Of a stretch of 7,158 nt of DNA, positions 1 to 5,753 are shown in pieces. Position 1 is the first letter of the stretch; every line of letters begins with the position of its first letter. The stretch is from an uncultured Porphyromonadaceae bacterium (GTDB lineage: Bacteria; Bacteroidota; Bacteroidia; Bacteroidales; Muribaculaceae). Position numbers and translations under genes: made by a program. Where the stretch lies: positions 1 through 7,158 of the forward strand of contig CAJMDR010000104.1 of assembly GCA_905212215.1 (NCBI GenBank), read 5' to 3'. Under the pieces are notes generated by a model. The model did not search any database, was not told the origin of the DNA, and was given only the letters and a program-made list of their open reading frames with translations.

Positions 1-311
1 TGTCATGCCCGGTTGCCTGATGATGTCCGCCGGAGGTATTACTATTGACGACGGTGCCCTGATTGCAGCAAACGTACAGCTGATTTCAAACAACCACGAT
101 CTTTATCAGCGTCAGATTATTACCTGCAGGCCGGCTCATATAGGTAAAAACGCCTGGATAGGAGCGGGAGCGACAATCCTTCCCGGTGTCACTGTCGGTG
201 ACAATGCTGTGGTAGGCAAGTGTGGTAACAAAAGATGTGGCCCCGGATACAATCGTAGCCGGAAATCCTGCACGCTTTATCAAAGCTATACCTCCGCAAT
301 CCGAAGTCTGA
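1..311 (+). pseudogene. Hexapeptide-repeat (LbH) sugar O-acetyltransferase, 3' part, frameshifted
   Basis: Left-handed beta-helix acyltransferase of the maltose/galactoside acetyltransferase type, which moves acetyl from acetyl-CoA to a sugar hydroxyl in the cytoplasm. The visible part holds hexapeptide repeats (GGITIDDGALIAANV, then AHIGKNAWIGAGATILPGV) and SNNHD, whose His matches the catalytic His of the family. The 5' part lies outside the window: the ATG at 5 sits inside the helix domain and is probably not the start. After DNAVVG (ends near 217) the frame goes wrong. The expected ending resumes in the next frame from 216 (ASVVTKDVAPDTIVAGNPAR, then FIKAIPPQSEV) and stops with TGA at 309-311. 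Family members usually read VVGA(A/G)SVVTKDV here, so a 5-nt deletion between GC-rich repeats explains the shift better than a single-base error. The original frame runs on to about 334 as nonsense. Family assignment is secure; loss of function is inferred. Confidence 0.85.
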
Positions 312-320
312 CAGCTTCCT

Positions 321-337
321 CCTCTACCTCTTAGAGG
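321..337 (+). other. Small hairpin after the acetyltransferase remnant
   Basis: CCTCTA (321-326) and TAGAGG (332-337) pair perfectly around a 5-nt loop, ten bases after the stop of the acetyltransferase remnant. An alternative register pairs ACCTCT with AGAGGT around one base. A run of six T begins only at 360, about 22 bases downstream, so this is at best a weak terminator for the upstream gene. It could equally be an operator-like palindrome for the GH20 operon. Confidence 0.3.
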
Positions 338-361
338 TCGGTTCAAAATTTTACATTCATT

Positions 362-401
362 TTTTAATAACTTTTAATAACCCCTTAATCAATCCAATAA
401 C
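362..401 (+). repeat. 10-bp-phased AATAAC repeats in the GH20 leader
   Basis: Two exact tandem copies of TTTTAATAAC lie at 362-371 and 372-381. A third AATAAC lies at 396-401, exactly 20 bases after the second, and a degenerate TTAATCA sits between them. The AATAAC cores are thus at 366, 376 and 396, all on the same face of the helix, and end 13 bases before the GH20 start. This could be a binding site for a dimeric or multimeric regulator, or simply a curved A/T-rich promoter element. Confidence 0.5.
368..375 (+). promoter_or_regulatory. Possible Bacteroidetes -7 element for the GH20 operon
   Basis: TAACTTTT differs by one base from the Bacteroidetes sigma-ABfr -7 consensus TAnnTTTG. A second near match, TAACTTTC, lies at 398-405 but is only 8 bases from the ATG at 414. 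No clear -33 TTTG is present. The first site would give a leader of roughly 30 nt. It overlaps the AATAAC repeats, so a protein bound there would affect transcription directly. This is a pattern match only. Confidence 0.25.
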
Positions 402-413
402 TTTCACCACTCT

Positions 414-2387
414 ATGACCATGAAAACGATGTTGCGGCTTTGTGCCGTTTTGTCTCTGATGACAGTTGTTCCGCTTTATGGAACCGCAAAAATTAATACT
501 AATCCTAAGCCTTTTACAGCTCCGGAACTGCGTGAGTGGAAGGGAGCCTCCGGTACTTTGACTTTTACTGACGCATCGGCTGTGACTTATTTGACTGCGT
601 CTCTGGAACCTGTGGCAATGCAGTTGGCTTCACAATACACCGCTTTGACCGGTAAGCCTATGGCAGTCCGCAAAGGAAAGGGATCTGACAATGACATCTG
701 CCTCGCTCTCAAGTCAAACCGTAAACTCGGAGATGAGGGATATGTTATGTCCGTTGATGACAAGGTGGAAATATCCGCTCCCACAATAAATGGAGTGCGC
801 TGGGGCTGTATGACATTGTTGCAGATGTTGAGTCAGTCTCCCGCGCTGTCAAAGGGTACAGCTGTTGATTGGCCTGCATATCCTGTGCGAGGCCTGATGA
901 TGGATGCAGGACGCAAGTATATACCGCTTGAATATCTTTACAAGTTGGTAGAGGATATGGCATATTACAAGATGAACCGCCTGCATGTTCATCTTAATGA
1001 CAATGGTTTCAAGTATTACTTCGATGATGACTGGGATAAGACTCCGGCGGCATTCCGTATGGAGAGCGAAATCTTTCCGGGTCTTACAGCACGCGATGGC
1101 TCCTATAGCAAGAAGGAGTACCGTGAATTTCAGAAATATGCTGCTTCGCGTGGCGTGGACATAGTGAGTGAGATTGACGTGCCGGCTCATAGTCTTGCGT
1201 TGACGCGCTATATGCCTGCAATAGCAAGTACTGACGGACGAAATGGTGCTGATCATCTGAATCTGAATGCTCCGGAAACATATGAATTTCTTGACAGGCT
1301 GATTGCTGAATATATTGGAGGAGATGACCCTGTATTTATCAGTCCAAACTTCCATATAGGAACCGATGAGTATCAGGGCGATAGTATCACCATGGAGAAG
1401 TTCCGCGCTTTCACCGACCGATATATAAAGTATGTGCAGAAATTAGGCAAAAAGCCTTTGGTATGGGGCTCGCTTAGTCATGCAAAAGGCAACACTCCGG
1501 TCCAGTCAAATGGTGTGGAAATGTATTTGTGGTACAATGGCTATGCACAGCCTAAAGATATGCTTGAGCTTGGCTATGAGGTTATAAGCATACCGGACGG
1601 TTATGTTTATATAGTGCCCAATGCAGGCTATTACTACGACTATCTGAACAATGAATTGCTGTACAAGGACTGGACTCCGGCAAACATCGGCGGAGAAAAA
1701 TTCGATGAGGGACATCCTCAGATAAAGGGTGGTATGTTCGCAGTATGGAATGACCACCCCAACAACGGCACTACGACCCGCGACATTCATCACCGTGTTA
1801 TGCGCTCTCTTCCGGTTATGGCAACCAAGACCTGGGACGGCAGTCATGTGACGCTGACTTATGAGGTGTTCGATAAGAAGAGCAATATCCTTGGCGAAGC
1901 TCCTGGTGTGAACTATCTCGCAAAGCAGGGTAAGGTGCCGGATACGGTACTTGACCTCGCCGAAGTGATTCCGGGAATGATTCTACCAATAGATGAAATT
2001 GGCTATGACTACAGCGTAGAGTTTGATATAGAGGGCGCTAATGATAGCACAGGTACGGTGCTGTTCCGGACTCCCGAGGCCACTTTCTGGCTCAGTGATC
2101 CAATTACCGGGAATATGGGTTACAGCCGCGAAGGGCAACTCAATAGTTTTCGGTTCAATGTCCTCTCCGGAAAGAAATATCATGTGCGTGTGGACGGCAC
2201 CAACCGTACAGTCTCTCTTTATGTAGACGGCAAGTTGGTGGATGACATGAACACTCGGTGGCTGAGTTATAACGGCAAGAACAAGATGGCTCAGGTACGT
2301 ACTCTCGTGTTCCCCCTCAAGCAAGCAGGCGATTTCAAGAGTCGGGTTACAAATCTTAAAGTGCGCAACTATATTCCTGAGAAATAA
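414..2387 (+). CDS. Secreted GH20 family beta-N-acetylhexosaminidase-like glycosidase with C-terminal LamG-like domain
   Basis: Exported enzyme predicted to release N-acetylhexosamine (or a GlcNAc-containing disaccharide) from glycans by substrate-assisted catalysis. Residues 1-25 form an Sec signal peptide (basic start, hydrophobic core, cleavage near YGTA); no lipobox is seen. Residues about 35-150 fit the GH20b accessory domain. The catalytic barrel runs from about 156 to 460 and shows RGLMMDAGR (159-167, substrate Arg and Asp), HVHLNDNGF (191-199), EIDVPAHS (253-260), HIGTDEY (314-320, catalytic pair D318/E319), LVWGSLSH (349-356) and FAVWNDH (442-448, a Trp of the -1 subsite). Residues about 530-652 look like a concanavalin/LamG-type beta sandwich (RVDGTNRTVSLYVDGKLV). 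The usual HIGGDE reads HIGTDE, and WSE reads WND, suggesting a divergent subfamily, possibly lacto-N-biosidase-like; this is inference. ATGs at 414, 420 and 429 are all possible starts; 420 (MKTMLRL) looks most typical. It is the first gene of a coupled pair. Confidence 0.9.
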   Translation: MTMKTMLRLCAVLSLMTVVPLYGTAKINTNPKPFTAPELREWKGASGTLTFTDASAVTYLTASLEPVAMQLASQYTALTGKPMAVRKGKGSDNDICLALKSNRKLGDEGYVMSVDDKVEISAPTINGVRWGCMTLLQMLSQSPALSKGTAVDWPAYPVRGLMMDAGRKYIPLEYLYKLVEDMAYYKMNRLHVHLNDNGFKYYFDDDWDKTPAAFRMESEIFPGLTARDGSYSKKEYREFQKYAASRGVDIVSEIDVPAHSLALTRYMPAIASTDGRNGADHLNLNAPETYEFLDRLIAEYIGGDDPVFISPNFHIGTDEYQGDSITMEKFRAFTDRYIKYVQKLGKKPLVWGSLSHAKGNTPVQSNGVEMYLWYNGYAQPKDMLELGYEVISIPDGYVYIVPNAGYYYDYLNNELLYKDWTPANIGGEKFDEGHPQIKGGMFAVWNDHPNNGTTTRDIHHRVMRSLPVMATKTWDGSHVTLTYEVFDKKSNILGEAPGVNYLAKQGKVPDTVLDLAEVIPGMILPIDEIGYDYSVEFDIEGANDSTGTVLFRTPEATFWLSDPITGNMGYSREGQLNSFRFNVLSGKKYHVRVDGTNRTVSLYVDGKLVDDMNTRWLSYNGKNKMAQVRTLVFPLKQAGDFKSRVTNLKVRNYIPEK

Positions 2388-2388
2388 A

Positions 2389-3903
2389 ATGATAAAGAAT
2401 ACCAGCCATAAATCAATCGGTTCTCCCGATACTCCCAGTCCTCATAGAACTCATAGTATTCATAGTACTCCCAGTACTCAGAGTGCTCATAGCACTCACA
2501 ATGTACTCAAATCCGCCCTTTCCGCAGCTCTGTTGCTGTTGATGCCTCCTTCTGCATTGGCTGATATATATGGCCGCCAATTATTGAGCATAGACAACAC
2601 CGACTCAGTAATCTCAGCAATAGTTTTGGCTCCTATGCCTAAAAGAGTACATGTAATAAAGAACTCCAAAGAGCTTGGCAAATGTCGTGAAAAGGTATGG
2701 AAAGAATGGGCCTCTAAAATCATAAATTCAGTAGACAACAAGCTGCTTCCTGACTTTCTACATCCTCTTGGTTCTGATACCACAGCCATTTGGAATATTC
2801 CGGCATCATTAGAGCCTGATGCAAGAATGCTCATGCGCTACGGATTCAAGCCTGACAGCACTGGAAAGGTCTCTGGCAAACCGCCATTATTCATCTATCT
2901 TCATGGCTCCGGACCTCGTGATAAAGAATGGGCTACGGGGTTGAAACTGGCACAGAGATTCGACGATGCACCGAGTATCTACATAATCCCTCGCATCTCC
3001 AATGAAGGGGCGTGGTATCGGTGGTATCAGCGTGGCAAGCAGCAGGCTATAGAGAGTTGGCTGCGCCTGTCTCTCGCCAGGGGTGTGGATCCTGACCGCA
3101 TCTATATCTTCGGCATCAGTGAGGGAGGCTATGGCTCGCAGCGTCTTGCATCTTTCTATGCTGACTATCTGGCGGGAGCTGGGCCTATGGCTGGTGGCGA
3201 ACCGTTGCGTAACGCTCCAGCGGAAAATTTACGTAACATCGCTTTTAGCTTGCTGACCGGGGACAATGATACAGGATTTTACCGCAACTATCTGACGCAA
3301 ATAACGAAGAACGTCCTCGATTCTCTGGAGAATGAAAATCCCGGATACTACAACCACCGCATAGAGCTGATACCGGGGAAAGGACATGGTATAGATTATA
3401 CACCCACTACGCCTTGGCTTGTAAGACATAAACGCAATGCCATGTCTCGCTGTGTCAGCTGGGAAAACTATGAAATGGATGGCCGTAAGCGTAATGCTTT
3501 CTACAACCTTGCGGTAGTGGAGCCGAAAGGAAAAGATACAGATGGAGCGGATCTTCGTACCCGCTATGAGCTTGTTATAGACAGTCCTTCCAACACCGTA
3601 AGCCTTAACGTGGACCGTGTACACTACACTGTTACGCAGACAGACCCCAACTGGGGCATACAACTGACTTTTGCCAAAAACTACGAGCCGGCCAAAGAAG
3701 GCTTTGTGCGCGTCTATCTCGCTCCTGAACTGCTGGACCTATCCAAACCTGTGCATGTGGTGGCAAATGGCCACGATCTGGGTAGCGTCAGACTCCACAT
3801 GACAGAAGAAAACCTGCGTGAGACCGCCATGCTTTTCGGGGATCCCTCCCGTCTCTTCCCGGCATCCATTACCATCAATCTCGCTACCGCCTCAATGCGC
3901 TGA
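2389..3903 (+). CDS. Secreted alpha/beta-hydrolase (esterase-like) with repeat-containing N-terminus
   Basis: Predicted exported esterase of the alpha/beta-hydrolase fold, resembling CE1/PHB-depolymerase-type enzymes. Visible triad and pocket: LHGSGPRD (171-178, oxyanion-hole region), nucleophile elbow GISEG with S244, an acid in TGDND (D292 or D294), and H333 in GKGHG. Residues about 385-500 form a C-terminal beta-rich extension of unknown role (YELVIDSPSNTVSLNVDRVH). The true signal peptide appears to be residues 39-59 (VLKSALSAALLLLMPPSALA-D). It is preceded by 38 extra residues, of which 12-38 are nine three-residue repeats of (T)(H/P/Q)(S) type. No ATG, GTG or TTG lies between the start and the hydrophobic core, so the extension appears genuine. 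The start is one base after the GH20 stop (TAA-A-ATG), implying coupled translation and a shared substrate. The substrate is unknown; an acylated glycan is a reasonable guess from the neighbour. Confidence 0.8.
   Translation: MIKNTSHKSIGSPDTPSPHRTHSIHSTPSTQSAHSTHNVLKSALSAALLLLMPPSALADIYGRQLLSIDNTDSVISAIVLAPMPKRVHVIKNSKELGKCREKVWKEWASKIINSVDNKLLPDFLHPLGSDTTAIWNIPASLEPDARMLMRYGFKPDSTGKVSGKPPLFIYLHGSGPRDKEWATGLKLAQRFDDAPSIYIIPRISNEGAWYRWYQRGKQQAIESWLRLSLARGVDPDRIYIFGISEGGYGSQRLASFYADYLAGAGPMAGGEPLRNAPAENLRNIAFSLLTGDNDTGFYRNYLTQITKNVLDSLENENPGYYNHRIELIPGKGHGIDYTPTTPWLVRHKRNAMSRCVSWENYEMDGRKRNAFYNLAVVEPKGKDTDGADLRTRYELVIDSPSNTVSLNVDRVHYTVTQTDPNWGIQLTFAKNYEPAKEGFVRVYLAPELLDLSKPVHVVANGHDLGSVRLHMTEENLRETAMLFGDPSRLFPASITINLATASMR
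2422..2502 (+). repeat. Nine tandem 9-bp units, in frame, in the esterase N-terminus
   Basis: Nine consecutive 9-bp units follow the consensus ACTCATAGT. Exact or near copies include ACTCCCAGT (2431 and 2467), ACTCATAGT (2449), ATTCATAGT (2458), ACTCAGAGT (2476) and GCTCATAGC (2485). Positions 3 and 4 (T and C) are invariant in all nine. Each unit equals three codons: SPD, TPS, PHR, THS, IHS, TPS, TQS, AHS, THN. Because the unit is a multiple of three, gain or loss of copies changes protein length but not frame. Two perfect short hairpins lie inside: AGTACT-CCC-AGTACT (2464-2478) and GAGTGCT-CAT-AGCACTC (2481-2497). Confidence 0.9.
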
Positions 3904-5646
3904 TTACATTTCGCAGTTATCGCAATCGGAATAGTCATCGGTTGCGGGCGCTGATGGCTGTTGGGACGTTTCTTTACCGAGGGCTTTGTATTCTTTTACC
4001 GTAAGTCCGGTTATCTTCTTGAAGTTGGAATTGAAGGCACTGCGTGATTGAAAACCTACCGACAGTGCTATTCCTTCCGAAGAATATTTGCCGTATTTGG
4101 TGGTCTTGAGTCGTCGACAGGCTTCGAGTATGCGGATGCGGTTCACTGCAGTACAGAAATTTTCTCCGGTTATGTCATTCAGTATTCGGCTGGCTATACG
4201 CGATTGAACGCCAAGGGCTTCCGCAAGTTTTGAAAGGGTGAAGTCGGGTGAGCAAACCAGTGGAATGTCGCTGAGAATCTCTTTTGTCCGGACACAGAGC
4301 CGTTCATATTCCTTCTCAGGCATATTCAAGTTCGCAGGATTATGCTTTTCCTCAGTAAGCTGTCTGGCCTCTTCTTCCTGCTGGCGGCTGAGTTCCTGCA
4401 CCCGGTCATAAAGAATGCGGCCTCGCAATGTCAGTTTCCTGTTCTTGCGATAGATGACACTCGACACCCAGATGGCGGCGAACACAATCAATGCCATAGC
4501 TATCAGCGCATAGATGGTTACTGTGTGTTGTAGCTTGGCCACACTCAGTTGTTGTTCCAGCTCCCTTCGTTTCTCCAGACCTTGAATCTGACTCATGGCG
4601 CCTATCATGCGATAAGACAGGATGGAGTCTTTAAGCATCAGTTTCTGGTCGTATATCTTGCTTGCCTTTGTCTTGTCACCCATGGACTCATAAATACCTT
4701 GATAATCCTCCAAAATAGCAAGCCTTACATCGTGCATCTGGTAGCGGTATGCCTGCACCATGGCGGAATCAAGTGCAACTAACGCTTCCTTGTTTCTGTT
4801 CTGCGAGGCCAAAAGTTTTGATATACTTGAGTAGGCAGTCGCCAGATAGCGTGTGTTCTCTGGCGTTTTGGGTAGTATCTTCAATATTGTGGCATAATAA
4901 TCCTTCGCCTTTTCCGTCTGGCCTGAGGATTCGGCTTTGCGGGCATCGTAAAGAAGGAGTGAGAGCCGTAATCGCCAAGGTTCAGGGTGATTCTTCCAGT
5001 TGCGGAGAATGGATACCTCGCGGTCCGCATCCCCAATGCGTCGTTGGATAAGACATGTAAGCATCAGATTGTCGAATGCCCTGTGCAAGGTAGGAATATC
5101 CTTCTGGGCATAGCTGAGGTCAAATGCTTTGGCGAGATGATTCTTGGATTCCTGCAACAGTTCTTTCTCGGTACTTTGTGCCGTCAGCACAAAATATATT
5201 ATTCCATAGGCATAGTGCAGCTTGCCGGCCGCTTTCGGATTTTTACCTGCTATGGCTTCGGCGGTGAGTAGATTGTCCAATGCAGCATGAGGGTTATAGC
5301 TGTTGAGCATATAAGTGTTCCACATGCCATAGTAAGCCTGAAATGCTTTCTCCTTGGCTTCTTCGCTTGTCTTGGCGGTATTACGGCCTGCAACAACATT
5401 AAAACATTTCAAAGCACTTTCATTGTCGCGGCGTTCATGCAGATAGATGTCGCCCAAATGCAAGAGTGAATCGTCTGATAACGACTGAAGACGATAGGGG
5501 AGTTCCTTGGCAGTAGGCACCTTGGCGTAGATAGCAGCATTTCCGGCCTCCGCCTCTTTTGACAATAAGAGTGAAAACAAAATTATTACAGTCAGTGATG
5601 TCAATCGTGCTTTATCCATTTTCAAACTCATAAGGTAAGTGATCAT
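3904..5646 (-). CDS. Membrane-spanning TPR regulator with cytoplasmic AraC-type DNA-binding domain
   Basis: One-component transmembrane transcription regulator. A signal sequence (about residues 13-34) is followed by a periplasmic alpha-helical region with TPR-like helix pairs at roughly 59-88, 103-130, 142-178, 224-258, 264-300 and 307-341. A single membrane helix at about 376-399 (TIYALIAMALIVFAAIWVSS) and a basic, Glu-rich probable coiled coil (400-433) lead to the AraC/XylS domain at about 455-555. The first helix-turn-helix is in FTLSKLAEALGVQSRIASRI; the second is in EGIALSVGFQSRSAFNSNF. The domain layout predicts a periplasmic signal passed through the membrane to DNA, as in hybrid two-component regulators of Bacteroidetes but without kinase or receiver domains. 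The tail ends SDCDNCEM, an odd CxxC. Starts at ATG 5646, 5631 or 5619 are possible; 5619 (MDKARLTSL) gives the neatest signal peptide. It is convergent with the esterase gene and abuts it exactly. Control of the GH20 pair is inferred from position only. Confidence 0.85.
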   Translation of the reverse strand: MITYLMSLKMDKARLTSLTVIILFSLLLSKEAEAGNAAIYAKVPTAKELPYRLQSLSDDSLLHLGDIYLHERRDNESALKCFNVVAGRNTAKTSEEAKEKAFQAYYGMWNTYMLNSYNPHAALDNLLTAEAIAGKNPKAAGKLHYAYGIIYFVLTAQSTEKELLQESKNHLAKAFDLSYAQKDIPTLHRAFDNLMLTCLIQRRIGDADREVSILRNWKNHPEPWRLRLSLLLYDARKAESSGQTEKAKDYYATILKILPKTPENTRYLATAYSSISKLLASQNRNKEALVALDSAMVQAYRYQMHDVRLAILEDYQGIYESMGDKTKASKIYDQKLMLKDSILSYRMIGAMSQIQGLEKRRELEQQLSVAKLQHTVTIYALIAMALIVFAAIWVSSVIYRKNRKLTLRGRILYDRVQELSRQQEEEARQLTEEKHNPANLNMPEKEYERLCVRTKEILSDIPLVCSPDFTLSKLAEALGVQSRIASRILNDITGENFCTAVNRIRILEACRRLKTTKYGKYSSEGIALSVGFQSRSAFNSNFKKITGLTVKEYKALGKETSQQPSAPATDDYSDCDNCEM

Positions 5647-5677
5647 ATAAGAAGATGGGATGGGAATAGAGAGTTAT

Positions 5678-5733
5678 AAAAAATCTGCTTGTCTTAAATC
5701 ATAAGCAAGAGACTTACAATTCAAGACAAGCAG
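5678..5733 (-). terminator. Rho-independent terminator of the CoA-transferase operon
   Basis: A perfect 11-bp inverted repeat, CTGCTTGTCTT (5685-5695) and AAGACAAGCAG (5723-5733), encloses a 27-nt loop. The loop can form a small inner stem (TAAG 5702-5705 with CTTA 5713-5716). On the minus strand the stem is followed at once by ATTTTTT (5684-5678), fitting termination about 20-75 nt after the CoA-transferase stop at 5754. On the plus strand the stem is followed by TCATTTTT (5734-5741), so it may work both ways. It insulates the regulator gene from readthrough of the operon upstream. Confidence 0.8.
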
Positions 5734-5753
5734 TCATTTTTAGAGTCTTGAGG

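Noticed and set aside
414..500. Lipoprotein signal in the GH20 protein (Cys at residue 10)
   Set aside because: The Cys precedes the hydrophobic core rather than following it, so it cannot be a lipobox; an ordinary Sec signal fits better.
849..1355. 168-codon open frame on the minus strand inside the GH20 gene
   Set aside because: Antisense to the catalytic barrel with all motifs intact on the plus strand; its residue pattern (many Cys, His, Ile) looks like a shadow translation.
2422..2502. CRISPR-like or noncoding repeat array
   Set aside because: Units are only 9 bp with no spacers and lie in frame inside a coding sequence, so it is a coding minisatellite.
3921..3946. Hairpin CGCAATCG / CGGTTGCG (one G-T wobble) as a terminator for the convergent genes
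   Set aside because: No T-run follows on either strand, and the bases encode the regulator's C-terminal tail; probably chance.
5607..5640. TATGAG-TTTG just before the ATG at 5619 as a -7 promoter element of the regulator
   Set aside because: Spacing between TA and TTTG is four bases rather than two and it would leave almost no leader, so it is not supported as a promoter.
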